Under the pieces are notes generated by a model. The model made no database searches and had not been told where the DNA came from. It worked only from the letters and a program-made list of their open reading frames with translations. Source: Candidatus Poribacteria bacterium WGA-3G (lineage in GTDB: Bacteria; Poribacteria; WGA-4E; WGA-3G). Taken from it: a stretch of 28,269 nt of DNA. Positions within the stretch are counted from its first letter, which is position 1. Every line of letters starts with the position of its first letter. The translations under genes were made by a program, and so were the position numbers. This document shows, one piece after another, positions 6,693-16,058 of the stretch. The DNA lies in the NCBI GenBank assembly GCA_000406005.1, contig ASZN01000070.1, forward strand, positions 1-28,269, written 5' to 3'.

Positions 6693-8672
6693 CTAACGAT
6701 AATCTTGATGTACCCAGAGTTTACTTGCTTCTTTGCGTGAAGCGAACCAGTTCGCGAATGTTTCACGCTTCTTCGTTTGGACGAGTGCTTGGTGGTGTCT
6801 GGCTTTTTCAGCTGGATCCATTTTGAACGCTTCAACATCCGCTTCCTCGCGTTCAACCAGTTGAATAATATACACGCCGTTGTCGCCTTTGAAAGGGCCA
6901 GTGATGTCATTAATTTTCATCTGAAACGCTGCGAACATAACTTCTGCGGAATTTCCCATGCCAGCGACGTAAACACTCGTTGGGCTGCGAGAAAACAGAT
7001 TGCTCTCTTGAACGGAGAATTTGTCAGCGGTTAAACCTTCAGGAACCTCATACTTCTTCAGCAGGTCGTCGAGAGATTCTGCCTCTGCCCGTTGACTGAA
7101 GAGGCTTTGTGCCTCCTCGAAAACGAGTGTTTTCGCCTTCTCTTTTCGGAGTCCCTCAACCTTACTTGTCCCGTCAATTACCTGTGCTCTTATCTCGTCA
7201 AATGGCGGGATTGCAGCAGGTTTCTTTCCGAGAACAGTTGCGACGAGATAGGTCTCCACCTCTTGCTGTCGCGGTTTGTTTACCTCAATCACCTTTCTTA
7301 CATTAACTTCCACATCAAAAAGTTCATCAATTAAGCCTTGATAACTCCAAGCTGCCCCAATTTTCGGGATATTCGCGGTATCTCGGCTAAAAAATCCTGT
7401 CTCCATTGCAGTCAGAGAAAGGTGCTTATACTTCTCAAGTGCAAGTGCGGCATCGTAATCCTGAATTTCGATTTCGTAAAGGAGGTCCGAGGCGACCTCT
7501 TTCGCCTTGTCAACGCCAGTCACCTGAACGAGTTTCTGCTCAATCTCGAATTGTGCTTGCGCAAAAGGTTGAATTTCCGGTGCCTTTTTCTCTTCTAATT
7601 TGATGATATGGTAGCCGTAGCTGGTTTCGACTAAGCCGCTGACTTCTCCGGGACTGAGTGTATCAAAAGCGGCTTCTTCAAAAGGTTTTACCATATCGCC
7701 GCGTGCGAAATAGTCGCCGGGTGGGAGTTTCGGATTCCTGCCTCGCAAAGCACCGCCTTCTGCAGCGGAGGGACCCTCCGAATGCTTCGTCGCCAGTTCA
7801 GCGAAATCGGCACCTGCAGCGATTTCGGCGTTGACGGTTTCCAGTAGTTCCTCTGCGGCAGTTTTGGTTTCCGCCTTCTGTTCATCCGTCGCGTTGTCAG
7901 GGAACTTTTTTAGGATATGGCGCGCTTTAACCGCTTCTGGTGTCGTAAATTCCTGCTGATTCTCTTTATAATAGGTCTCTACTTCTTCAAACGTAACCAG
8001 ATTCGCCGGATTGACCCTGATAAATTTGACGTTTATCTGCTCTTCAACTCTGTAGTCCTCTCGATTTTCTTCAAAATAGGTCTGTGCTTCTGCGTCGTCA
8101 ACTTCGACGCTTGATGCATAGTCGTTGTACTTGAACTCAATAAACTTAACTTTTGCTTTATTCGCCTCAAGTTGATATGCGCGTTCCGCTTCAATGTCGG
8201 TTACCAATTCCAATGCCTGGATACCATTTTGAATCGCATTAACACTGAGTTGATAACGGACATTTTCGACATAGATGTCCGCGGCCCCCCACTGTTGGTA
8301 AAGATTGTACTGATCGACTCGACTTGCGTCACTTCGGATATAGTTCTTTATTTCCGTTTCACCGATATTGGTACTTCCAAGAATGGTTCGTTGAACCAAA
8401 CCATCAACGACCTCTTTTTGGACACGTTCCCGATCGGGTGGACCGCCAAATCTCTGGTTCTGCTTTTGAGATTCCATGGCATCTGCGACAGCACGTTCAA
8501 ACGTTCCGCGCTTGATTTCTGTATTATCGACCCTGAGAACGACTTCACCCTCAGAATCGTCGCCACCACCGCGTGTGTTGCTGTAGAGGAACACTGTCCC
8601 TACCAAGAATACGATGGCGATTACCCACATAAAGAGTTGCGCAATAAACTTCTCGCGTAGAAAGATAATCAT
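6693..8672 (-). CDS. Membrane-anchored PpiC-type peptidyl-prolyl isomerase (PpiD/SurA-like)
   Basis: A 659-aa envelope folding factor. The N-terminus has one transmembrane anchor (about residues 11-30), then a SurA-N-like chaperone region (about 45-240), then a parvulin rotamase domain at about 245-365 with AVKARHILKKF, FAELATKHSEGPSAAEGGAL and YGYHIIKLEE. A second, poorly conserved chaperone/rotamase-like half fills the remainder and ends near PSKLWVHQDYR-like sequence. This layout is that of PpiD, a periplasmic chaperone near the Sec exit. An AGGAGA Shine-Dalgarno is present but unusually far (13 nt) from the ATG. A perfect consensus promoter lies upstream. It is convergent with the sulfatase gene. 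Confidence 0.85.
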   Translation of the reverse strand: MIIFLREKFIAQLFMWVIAIVFLVGTVFLYSNTRGGGDDSEGEVVLRVDNTEIKRGTFERAVADAMESQKQNQRFGGPPDRERVQKEVVDGLVQRTILGSTNIGETEIKNYIRSDASRVDQYNLYQQWGAADIYVENVRYQLSVNAIQNGIQALELVTDIEAERAYQLEANKAKVKFIEFKYNDYASSVEVDDAEAQTYFEENREDYRVEEQINVKFIRVNPANLVTFEEVETYYKENQQEFTTPEAVKARHILKKFPDNATDEQKAETKTAAEELLETVNAEIAAGADFAELATKHSEGPSAAEGGALRGRNPKLPPGDYFARGDMVKPFEEAAFDTLSPGEVSGLVETSYGYHIIKLEEKKAPEIQPFAQAQFEIEQKLVQVTGVDKAKEVASDLLYEIEIQDYDAALALEKYKHLSLTAMETGFFSRDTANIPKIGAAWSYQGLIDELFDVEVNVRKVIEVNKPRQQEVETYLVATVLGKKPAAIPPFDEIRAQVIDGTSKVEGLRKEKAKTLVFEEAQSLFSQRAEAESLDDLLKKYEVPEGLTADKFSVQESNLFSRSPTSVYVAGMGNSAEVMFAAFQMKINDITGPFKGDNGVYIIQLVEREEADVEAFKMDPAEKARHHQALVQTKKRETFANWFASRKEASKLWVHQDYR

Positions 8673-8719
8673 AACTTTAAAGGTTTCTCCTGTCAGATTT
8701 CTGCTTACAGATATTAAAT

Positions 8720-8748
8720 ATTATACCTATTAATGGGACGAATGTCAA
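8720..8748 (-). promoter_or_regulatory. Consensus promoter of the PpiD-like gene
   Basis: Minus-strand TTGACA (8743-8748) and TATAAT (8720-8725) with a 17-nt spacer, all positions matching consensus. An 8-bp inverted repeat (8753-8760 with 8774-8781) lies just upstream and between the divergent promoters, a possible operator. Confidence 0.85.
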
Positions 8749-8798
8749 ATTATAGGTTCTGTCTTTCAACGGTAGAACCTACGCAACATAAGAAAAAT

Positions 8799-8827
8799 TT
8801 GCTTATTTTTCAAATTTACTATATACT
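8799..8827 (+). promoter_or_regulatory. Possible promoter of the glycosylase gene
   Basis: TTGCTT (8799-8804) and TATACT (8822-8827) with a 17-nt spacer, about 50 bases upstream of the ATG, in a very AT-rich stretch. Confidence 0.5.
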
Positions 8828-8878
8828 TATATATCAAGAATCTCATTCAAAAACTTTTATCAAAACTTAGTACGACGC

Positions 8879-9772
8879 ATGACCCAGATTCAGAATGTGA
8901 CAGATTTTAGTCTGAAATATACTTTAGAATCGGGACAGTCATTTCGTTGGGAACGGGTAGATAACGCCTACTACGGTGTTGTAGAGGGACGGATCCTGAA
9001 AATATCGCAAGAAGGGACGACCCTACATGTTGAGAGTTCCACTGACGAAGATGAAGCCGATTTCGTGCCATACCTGCGTCACTACCTTGATATCGTGCGC
9101 GATGTTCCAAAGCTCCTCGTTGGTGTCAACAACGATGCCTATATGGATCGTGCGATCGAGAAGCTCTGGGGAATGCGCATTTTGAACCAAGAGCTTTGGG
9201 AAACAATAGCATCGTTTATATTGTCGCAGAACAACAATGTTCCGCGAATTCGTGGAATTATCCGTCGGTTGTCTGAACGTTTCAGTGAACGTTTGACGCT
9301 TGCTGGGTACGTGGACTACAGTTTTCCGAGTCCGGATGTGCTCGCAACAGCAACGGAGGATACGCTGCTTGCTTGTGGCACGGGTTACCGAGCCAATTAT
9401 CTAAAGGATACTGCACAAGCGATTGTTAGCGGCGAGCTTTCGCTTACATCGCTGCAGCAAATGCCATATACTGAGGCTAAACAGGAATTGATGCGCCGAA
9501 ACGGTATCGGCGAGAAGGTTGCCGACTGTATCTGCCTATTTTCGCTTGGTCACCTTGCGGCACTCCCAATTGATGTCTGGATAAAACGGATTTTCGAGAC
9601 GCTTTATCTTCGCCGACGTGCGACACATCGTGAGATACGTGAGTTCGCTCACACCTATTTTGGGGACAGTGTCGGCTACGCTCAGCAGTATCTTTTTCAC
9701 TATGTACATGAATGTCCGAATTGGGCAGATGCCGAGCACTTGTCGCTTACTAAGATGAAGTCCCTACTGTAA
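8879..9772 (+). CDS. 8-oxoguanine DNA glycosylase / AP lyase (OGG1 type)
   Basis: A 297-aa member of the helix-hairpin-helix DNA glycosylases. It should excise 8-oxoguanine and cleave the abasic site. The N-terminal domain has SGQSFRW (residues 18-24), typical of OGG1. The HhH-GPD core has FILSQNNNVPRIRGIIRRL and NGIGEKVADCICLFSLGH, with the likely Schiff-base lysine K213 and the catalytic aspartate D232 in LPIDVW. The family is common in eukaryotes and scattered in bacteria. No clear Shine-Dalgarno precedes the ATG. AlkA is a less likely alternative, because it lacks the catalytic lysine. Confidence 0.87.
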   Translation: MTQIQNVTDFSLKYTLESGQSFRWERVDNAYYGVVEGRILKISQEGTTLHVESSTDEDEADFVPYLRHYLDIVRDVPKLLVGVNNDAYMDRAIEKLWGMRILNQELWETIASFILSQNNNVPRIRGIIRRLSERFSERLTLAGYVDYSFPSPDVLATATEDTLLACGTGYRANYLKDTAQAIVSGELSLTSLQQMPYTEAKQELMRRNGIGEKVADCICLFSLGHLAALPIDVWIKRIFETLYLRRRATHREIREFAHTYFGDSVGYAQQYLFHYVHECPNWADAEHLSLTKMKSLL

Positions 9773-9825
9773 TAGTAATTTGTGAGTCCATCACACAATG
9801 TCCGTAACTAAGGGGTAGGATCCCT

Positions 9826-9876
9826 CTAAAAACCTATTATTTTTCTATGTATACACAGAAAAGCATAGGTTTTTAG
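9826..9876. repeat. Perfect 12-bp inverted repeat, hairpin before the coiled-coil gene
   Basis: CTAAAAACCTAT (9826-9837) pairs perfectly with ATAGGTTTTTAG (9865-9876). Inside it TTTTCT and AGAAAA can extend the stem. The structure ends 14 bases before the next start codon, so it could be a terminator for the glycosylase gene or a 5' leader structure or operator for the next gene. The stem is AU-rich and lacks a classic following T-run. Confidence 0.6.
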
Positions 9877-9890
9877 GAACAGAACACAAT

Positions 9891-10316
9891 ATGTCTGAAT
9901 CATTTGAACAGAATATTGTATCGCTTTTGGAAGATCATGTTGAACTTGCGATTTCGACTGTTCAGAAGTTGAGAGCGGAGAAGCTCGAGCTGGAGGCTGA
10001 AATTGCGCGTCTTAATAACGATGTCCTCCAACGCGATGCCAATATTCAAGACCTCGAAACCCGTAATAGCGAACTTGAGGAGGCGCTTAACCTTGAAAGG
10101 TTAGCCACCACGCAAGAACGTTCCGAAATCCGTGAACGCCTCGAAGGGTTGATGGCTGTTCTTGCGCCATCTGTTCTTACGCCATCTTCATCAGATGAGA
10201 CGGCTGAGGATACGGGTACCGAGATCAGTTTTACGCCGCAGGGCAATGAACCGGATGACGCACCCTCACTGCCGACAGCAGGTTCAGAAAGCTCTGGAGA
10301 AAACGAAGATAATTAG
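9891..10316 (+). CDS. Acidic coiled-coil protein of unknown function
   Basis: A 141-aa protein I do not recognise. Residues about 15-90 show heptad-like spacing rich in Leu, Glu and Lys/Arg (for example KLRAEKLELEAEIARLNNDV and IQDLETRNSELEEALNLE), a clear coiled coil. The remaining tail is Ser/Thr/Asp/Glu-rich and looks disordered. No transmembrane segment or signal peptide is seen, so it is cytoplasmic. Its size and the coiled coil are reminiscent of ZapB-like division proteins, but I see no specific motif. The next gene starts 5 bases after its stop, so the two are probably cotranscribed. A large hairpin precedes it. Confidence 0.75.
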   Translation: MSESFEQNIVSLLEDHVELAISTVQKLRAEKLELEAEIARLNNDVLQRDANIQDLETRNSELEEALNLERLATTQERSEIRERLEGLMAVLAPSVLTPSSSDETAEDTGTEISFTPQGNEPDDAPSLPTAGSESSGENEDN

Positions 10317-10321
10317 CACTC

Positions 10322-11473
10322 GTGCGTGTCTTAGTTCTTTCTCACTCCTATATTATGAAACCGTACCGGCGAAAGTTCGCACTCATAGCGGAACGTCCGG
10401 ATGTTGTGCTCCGCGTCCTCACACCGACACGTTGGTATGAGAGTTTCCAAGAGATCGTTTTTGAAGCAGAACCAGACACGCCCTGTGAAGAGTTTCCTTG
10501 TCCAATTCGGTTCTCTGGTTACGGTAGCCGTTTTTATTATCGTAGCGGTGTGAAACCACATCTTAGAGATTTCCAACCGGACATCATTCATTTAGAAGAA
10601 GAGGCATGGAGTCTTAATGCGCTGCAGACAGTCCGTTTGAAACGGAAGTATTGCCCAAAGAGCCGCTTCATTTTTCGGACGTCACTGAGTATACCAACAA
10701 AGCAGCGGTTCGGTGTGCTGCCAGTTTGGATTGAACGCACCGTCTTTCGCGAAACAGATATAGCCTTTCCACTGAGTACGAATGCCGGTAGAATTTTAAC
10801 CGAGCGCGGGTATACAGGCAAACAGATCGCGTTTCCGAACGGTATTGATGTCCGTCATTTCTACAAGATGGATGTCCGTCAATTGCGGGATTCACTCGGA
10901 CTCAGTTCGTGTTTCGTGCTCGGTTACGTCGGTAGGTTGCTCCAGATGAAGGGGATAGATACGCTTCTTGAAGCCTTAGCACATCTTGTAAACCGTGCAA
11001 CCACGCAGACCTATAAACTCTTAATCGTCGGACAAGGTGAAGATAAACCGGATTTTGAAAAGAGGGCCGAAACGCTCGGCATTTCTGAACAGATTGTATG
11101 GATAGATGCGGTGCCGCCTGAAGAGGTCGCTGCCTTTATTAATTGTATGGACACGCTGGTTCTACCTTCTCGGACAACACCGGGATGGGTCGAATTCTTT
11201 GGTCGGGTCCTTATAGAAGCGATGGCATGCGAAGTGCCAGTCATCGGTTCGGACTCCGGCGAGATTCCGAACGTTATCAACGATGCTGGACTCGTCTTTC
11301 CTGAAGCCGATGCGGCTGCCTTAGCAGAACGGATACACCAAATCGCCTCCGATGCGTCTCTGAAAAGTGAACTGGTGGCACGTGGTCTAAAACGGATTCA
11401 TAATTTTACATGGGAAACGATTGCGGAACGGACGTACCAAGTGTATCAGGAATTGCTTGCGAAAGCTCGGTAA
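10322..11473 (+). CDS. Glycosyltransferase (GT4-like, GT-B fold)
   Basis: A 383-aa GT-B fold glycosyltransferase that should transfer a sugar from a nucleotide donor to an envelope glycan or lipid acceptor; the substrates are not visible. The start is GTG at 10322, five bases after the preceding stop, giving MRVLVLSHSY, a typical first strand. The C-terminal donor domain begins near VLGYVGRLLQMKGIDTLLEAL, followed by LLIVGQGEDKPDFEK. It carries the E-x7-E motif within EFFGRVLIEAMACEVPVIGS. No membrane helix is evident. It pairs with the coiled-coil gene upstream and converges on tRNA-Leu. Confidence 0.88.
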   Translation: MRVLVLSHSYIMKPYRRKFALIAERPDVVLRVLTPTRWYESFQEIVFEAEPDTPCEEFPCPIRFSGYGSRFYYRSGVKPHLRDFQPDIIHLEEEAWSLNALQTVRLKRKYCPKSRFIFRTSLSIPTKQRFGVLPVWIERTVFRETDIAFPLSTNAGRILTERGYTGKQIAFPNGIDVRHFYKMDVRQLRDSLGLSSCFVLGYVGRLLQMKGIDTLLEALAHLVNRATTQTYKLLIVGQGEDKPDFEKRAETLGISEQIVWIDAVPPEEVAAFINCMDTLVLPSRTTPGWVEFFGRVLIEAMACEVPVIGSDSGEIPNVINDAGLVFPEADAAALAERIHQIASDASLKSELVARGLKRIHNFTWETIAERTYQVYQELLAKAR

Positions 11474-11482
11474 GAGAAAAGA

Positions 11483-11565
11483 TGCCCCCGACTGGACTCG
11501 AACCAGCATGCCAATTAAGGCACAGGCCCTCAACCTGCTATGTATACCAATTCCATCACAGGGGC
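11483..11565 (-). tRNA. tRNA-Leu (anticodon GAG)
   Basis: A class II tRNA of 83 nt with long variable arm. Acceptor GCCCCTG/CGGGGGC, anticodon stem GCAGG/CCTGT around loop TTGAGGG giving GAG, T-loop TTCGAGT, discriminator A. CCA is not encoded. Confidence 0.95.
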
Positions 11566-11577
11566 ATCGTGTGATTA

Positions 11578-11606
11578 ATTATACTTTATTTGGATAGCGA
11601 TGTCAA
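11578..11606 (-). promoter_or_regulatory. Consensus promoter of tRNA-Leu
   Basis: Minus-strand TTGACA (11601-11606) and TATAAT (11578-11583) with a 17-nt spacer; a perfect match, 12 bases upstream of the tRNA 5' end. Confidence 0.88.
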
Positions 11607-11667
11607 ATTTTTTAGATTTTTTTAGAAATTTTTCAGCAGTCATACACACACCCCTTTGGATGGCAAC

Positions 11668-14604
11668 ATGAACACCCCAGCATCGGAAAATCTCGAACAA
11701 CAGTTATCGGAAACACTCGAAGGTGAAGTACGTTTTGACCTCTACTCCAAAGCGCTCTACAGTACAGACGCGAGCCTATACCAGATACAACCGATAGGTG
11801 TTGTCATCCCGAAAGATCGCCGCGATGTTATCAAGACAGTGCAAATTGCGTTGGATCACAAGGTTCCGATTTTGCCACGCGGTGGCGGTACGAGCCTCGC
11901 CGGACAGAGCGTCGGTCAAGCCATTGTGCTGGACATGTCCAAATACATGAACCGGTTGCTTGAGGTGAACATCGCTGAACGTTGGGCACGCGTGGAGCCG
12001 GGCATCATCTTAGATGAATTGAACCACCAACTGAAGCCGCACGGTCTGATGTATGCGCCCGATGTTGCCACGAGTAGCCGTGCGAACGTCGGCGGCACTA
12101 TCGGAAACAACTCGGCGGGTTCGCACTCCCTCATTTACGGTAAAACCATTGATCACGTCATGTCGCTCGACTTGGTGCTCTCAAACACCGATGAAGTTAC
12201 AGCACTCCCCATATCACTGAAAGAATTAGAAACCAAGAAACGTGGTAACACGTTAGAGGCGCGTATTTATCGTGAGCTTTGCCGCATCTGTGCCGACAAC
12301 GAAACCGAAATTCGTAAACGTTACCCGCGTATCCTCCGTCGCGTTGCTGGCTACAATTTGGATGAATATGTTAAAGACGCCGGTTCAAAAGAGGTCACGC
12401 CGTACCGCCGTGACGGTTGCGATGCAGCGCATCCGTTTAGTCTGTCGAAGATCCTCGTCGGCTCCGAAGGGACACTTGCGACGACCGTCGAAGCCACAAT
12501 TAATCTGGTTCCGCTCCCGAAATTAACGGCACTCTGTGTTGTCCACTTTGATTCACTCGTCGCATCAATGGAAGCGATGCAACCGATTTTGGCATGTGAT
12601 CCAACTGCTGTAGAACTGATAGACAAGACTATCTTGGATATGGCGCGCGGTTCATTGGAATTTTCACGATTGACGACTTTCATAGAAGGCGAACCTGCTG
12701 CGCTCCTCGCTGTCGAATTCTATGGCGAGACGGAAGCAGAGCTGGCATCGCAGTTGGATACACTCGAAAAGACGTTGAAAGCTGAAGGTTTCGGCTATGC
12801 GTTCGTCCGATGTTTTACTGCCGAAGAGAAATCGCGCGTCTGGGAGACCCGGAAAGCCGGACTCGGTCTGCTGATGGGTATGAAAGGCGATGCTAAACCG
12901 GTCGGCTTCGTCGAAGATGCAGCGGTGCCGATAGAGCACCTACCTGAATACGTCCGTCGTTTTGATGAAATCGTTACTGCACACGATACCACCGCTTCTT
13001 ATTATGCGCATGCGAGTGTCGGCCTTCTGCACAATCGTCCTATCGTCAACCTCAAATCCGAGACCGATATAGAAAAAATGCATGACATTGCCCGCGCTGT
13101 CCGGGACCTCCTCATGGAATTAGGTGGTGCGATGAGTGGCGAACATGGCGACGGACTTGTCCGAAGTGAGTGGATAGAGAGTATGTTCGGTCCGCAGATA
13201 TATCAGGCACTGACTGAGGTAAAGAGAGCGTTCGACCCGGATAACATCATGAATCCGGGTAAAATCATTGACGCGCCGCCAATGACAGAAAATCTCCGTT
13301 TCGGTGCCGACTACAACACCATTAAAATTGACACCTACTTCGATTTTTCGAGCCAGGACGGATTCGGTAGAGCGATTGAAATGTGTAACGGTGTCGGTGC
13401 GTGTAGAAAGACGTTGACGGGTACGATGTGTCCGTCTTTTATCGGTACGCGTGAAGAGGAGCATTCAACGCGTGGACGTGCGAATGCACTCCGCTCCATT
13501 ATTTCGGGTGCGTTGCCACATACGGATTTCACGAGTGAACGTCTCCAAGAGGTTTTAGATTTATGTCTCGGATGCAAGGCGTGCAAAGCAGAATGTCCGT
13601 CGAATGTAGACATGGCGAAGATTAAGTATGAGGTGCTTGCCCACTATCATAAAGCCAACGGTTTGCCCTTGCATCGGCGTATGTTCGGCGAAATTGGTGC
13701 CTTTGCGCCGATCGGTTCGGTATTTTCACCTTTTTCCAACTGGATGGTTAATAATGGGTTGTCGAAATGGATTGCGGAAAAATTAATCGGTGTTGACCGG
13801 CGCCGGGATATGCCGACCTTCGTGCGTCCTACTTATGAACAGTGGTTCCGAAAGCGTCGTTCGCGCCGTACGTCAGACCAAAAGGTTGTGCTGTTTCCTG
13901 ATACTTTTATGAATTACAGTGAACCTGCCATCGGCAAAGCGGCTGTAGAGGTCTTAGAAGCCTGCGGTTTTGAGGTGCTGTTCCCTGAGAAACGGTGTTG
14001 TGGTCGTCCGCTTATCTCCGAGGGGATGTTAGACCGAGCAATTGAGAACGCACGTTACAACATTGATGCGCTTCAAGGCTACGTTGATGCCGGAATCCCG
14101 ATTATCGGATGTGAACCGAGTTGTACGTCCGCCATCACCGACGATTACGTTGAGCTGATTGGTACACCTGAAGCGAAACGTGTCGCTGAGGCGACCTGTT
14201 CATTTGAAGAGTTTTTTGTGAAACTGATAGAAGACGACGAATTAGGGGTGGAATTCTCAGCGGAACCACAGGACATATTACTCCACGGGCATTGCCATCA
14301 GCGTGCCCTCGTCGGTATTCAACCGACCGTGAAGATGTTAGGTCTACCGGCAGAACACACCGTCTCAGTGATAGATTCGAGCTGTTGCGGTATGGCTGGT
14401 GCGTTCGGATATGAAAAGGTACATTATGATCTCTCTATGAAGATTGGCGAGTTACGGCTCTTTGGGGCTGTCCGTGAAAAACCGCCCGGTAGTTTCACGC
14501 TCAGTGCCGCCGGTTTTTCTTGCAGACACCAACTCGAACACGGGACAGGTGTCCAGGCGAGACATCCGATTGAAGTGTTACGCGAAAGCATAATCACAAC
14601 TTAA
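11668..14604 (+). CDS. FAD-linked dehydrogenase fused to Fe-S/CCG domains (YdiJ-like)
   Basis: A 978-aa two-part flavo-iron-sulfur dehydrogenase for a 2-hydroxy acid. The first half is a PCMH-type FAD-binding domain (ILPRGGGTSLAGQSVG, then ANVGGTIGNNSAGSHSL) with a FAD-oxidase C domain, ending at GEHGDGLVRSEW and PDNIMNPGKI. The second half has a cysteine cluster from C573 (CNGVGACR), a ferredoxin motif C633-x2-C636-x2-C639-x3-C643, and two CCG elements (C777-C778 and C906-C907). The same layout occurs in E. coli YdiJ, a D-2-hydroxyglutarate dehydrogenase; glycolate or D-lactate are alternatives. ATG at 11668 is preferred over an upstream TTG at 11656. It is first in a three-gene operon. Confidence 0.88.
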   Translation: MNTPASENLEQQLSETLEGEVRFDLYSKALYSTDASLYQIQPIGVVIPKDRRDVIKTVQIALDHKVPILPRGGGTSLAGQSVGQAIVLDMSKYMNRLLEVNIAERWARVEPGIILDELNHQLKPHGLMYAPDVATSSRANVGGTIGNNSAGSHSLIYGKTIDHVMSLDLVLSNTDEVTALPISLKELETKKRGNTLEARIYRELCRICADNETEIRKRYPRILRRVAGYNLDEYVKDAGSKEVTPYRRDGCDAAHPFSLSKILVGSEGTLATTVEATINLVPLPKLTALCVVHFDSLVASMEAMQPILACDPTAVELIDKTILDMARGSLEFSRLTTFIEGEPAALLAVEFYGETEAELASQLDTLEKTLKAEGFGYAFVRCFTAEEKSRVWETRKAGLGLLMGMKGDAKPVGFVEDAAVPIEHLPEYVRRFDEIVTAHDTTASYYAHASVGLLHNRPIVNLKSETDIEKMHDIARAVRDLLMELGGAMSGEHGDGLVRSEWIESMFGPQIYQALTEVKRAFDPDNIMNPGKIIDAPPMTENLRFGADYNTIKIDTYFDFSSQDGFGRAIEMCNGVGACRKTLTGTMCPSFIGTREEEHSTRGRANALRSIISGALPHTDFTSERLQEVLDLCLGCKACKAECPSNVDMAKIKYEVLAHYHKANGLPLHRRMFGEIGAFAPIGSVFSPFSNWMVNNGLSKWIAEKLIGVDRRRDMPTFVRPTYEQWFRKRRSRRTSDQKVVLFPDTFMNYSEPAIGKAAVEVLEACGFEVLFPEKRCCGRPLISEGMLDRAIENARYNIDALQGYVDAGIPIIGCEPSCTSAITDDYVELIGTPEAKRVAEATCSFEEFFVKLIEDDELGVEFSAEPQDILLHGHCHQRALVGIQPTVKMLGLPAEHTVSVIDSSCCGMAGAFGYEKVHYDLSMKIGELRLFGAVREKPPGSFTLSAAGFSCRHQLEHGTGVQARHPIEVLRESIITT

Positions 14605-14626
14605 CTTTATGCCTCGGAGGGAATAC

Positions 14627-16057
14627 ATGGCAAAATTTTATCAACCGCTTGAAGATTTTAAAGTTGTTGAGTTGCCGGAAAAACAGTTGCCATTCTGGAA
14701 GATTGCGGGTCCTGGAGCGATCTTAGTGGGTCTATCTATTGGCGCGGGTGAGAGTGTCATCTGGCCCCTCATTGCTGCAGAGTATGGCGGGAGTATGGTG
14801 TGGGCAGCGGCACTCGGTGTCTTCCTCCAACTCTGGATCAATTTTGAGGTGGGACGTTGGACGATCGCGACGGGTGAAACGGTCTACACGGGTTACAGTC
14901 GTATCTGGCGCGGTTTTGGTCCCCTGTTTATTCTGCTGACGATCGTCGGTTGGATTGCCCCGGGCTGGGCGCGTACCTCCGGGCTCGCACTCAAAGCACT
15001 CATCCTCGGACCTGGCGGATGGGGGTCTGATACCTTTTGGACAATACTCACGTTTGCCGGTGTCGCACTCATCCTTTTCGGACCGAAGATGGTTTACACA
15101 TCTGTCGAACGGACAGTTGAATTGCTTGTTGCCATCGTAACGATTGGGTTGATTCTGGTTGTTATCGCTGTCGGTTCAATGGATACGTGGAAAGAACTCG
15201 GAGCCGGTTTGATAAATGTCGGCTACAAAGACCCGAACATGTCGGTAAAAACGTTTTTCAGCGCATTAGTGTTTGCCGGTGCGGGTGGAACGGCGAACCT
15301 CTTTTATACTTTCTATCTACGCGATAAAAACATCGGCATGGGTGCGCAGTTACCAGGACTTCAGAACCCGCTCCGTGGTAGGAGCGAAAAAGTGCCTGCG
15401 ACAGGGTTTATCTTTGAAGCGACAGAGGAAAACCGGAAACGTTTCGCGGCGTGGTGGCAATACGTGAAAAGCGACCAGATACTCTTCTTCTGGGCGCTCA
15501 ACACACTTACGATTCTACTCTTTATTTTTGGTGCACTTGCAGTTTTACATCCACAAGGGATTGTTCCGGAGCAAGGCAAACTTATCTACGACGAGGCGCG
15601 GATCTTAGGTGAAATCTGGGGTGTAGCGGGTCAGAAAATTTTCTTAATGGTGGGTGTTGCTACGCTTTTCGGTACGCAACTTGCGCTCGTTGACGGCGTA
15701 TCACGTTCAATTTCTGATATTATCTATACTAATTTCCGAGGTGCGCAAAATCGGGATTTGAGTTGGTGGTATCTCCTCATCGCTGGGATATGGATCGTCG
15801 GTGGGTGCGTGATTACGTTTGTCATGGAGCAGTTAAACGTCAGTGAATTAGGCTTTCTCTTTAATGCGGCGTACATGGGCGGTTTCGCCATGGCGGTTTA
15901 TGTGCCGCTCACACTTTACATGAACCGTCGGTTTCTACCTGAGTTCGCGAAACCGAAACGACTCTCTACTGTCATGATGCTGGTCGCTTCATGTGTCTAT
16001 GTCGGGTTCGCGATTTCGAGTATTATCTGGGAAGTCAAACAATTATTTGGAGGCTAA
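14627..16057 (+). CDS. Nramp-like (APC fold) membrane transporter lacking DPGN
   Basis: A 476-aa polytopic membrane protein with roughly eleven hydrophobic segments. The first, IAGPGAILVGLSIGAGESV, aligns with transmembrane helix 1 of the Nramp/SLC11 family, but the metal-binding DPGN signature is replaced by GAGES. The helix-6 region, FAGAGGTANLFYTFYLRDK, likewise lacks the M-P-H-N type metal motif. Substrate is therefore unknown and may not be Mn2+ or Fe2+. The start at 14627 is chosen because GGAGG lies 6 nt upstream; an in-frame ATG at 14609 has no such site. The gene sits 22 bases after the dehydrogenase stop and directly before the PhyH gene, suggesting shared substrate handling. Confidence 0.8.
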   Translation: MAKFYQPLEDFKVVELPEKQLPFWKIAGPGAILVGLSIGAGESVIWPLIAAEYGGSMVWAAALGVFLQLWINFEVGRWTIATGETVYTGYSRIWRGFGPLFILLTIVGWIAPGWARTSGLALKALILGPGGWGSDTFWTILTFAGVALILFGPKMVYTSVERTVELLVAIVTIGLILVVIAVGSMDTWKELGAGLINVGYKDPNMSVKTFFSALVFAGAGGTANLFYTFYLRDKNIGMGAQLPGLQNPLRGRSEKVPATGFIFEATEENRKRFAAWWQYVKSDQILFFWALNTLTILLFIFGALAVLHPQGIVPEQGKLIYDEARILGEIWGVAGQKIFLMVGVATLFGTQLALVDGVSRSISDIIYTNFRGAQNRDLSWWYLLIAGIWIVGGCVITFVMEQLNVSELGFLFNAAYMGGFAMAVYVPLTLYMNRRFLPEFAKPKRLSTVMMLVASCVYVGFAISSIIWEVKQLFGG

Positions 16058-16058
16058 C

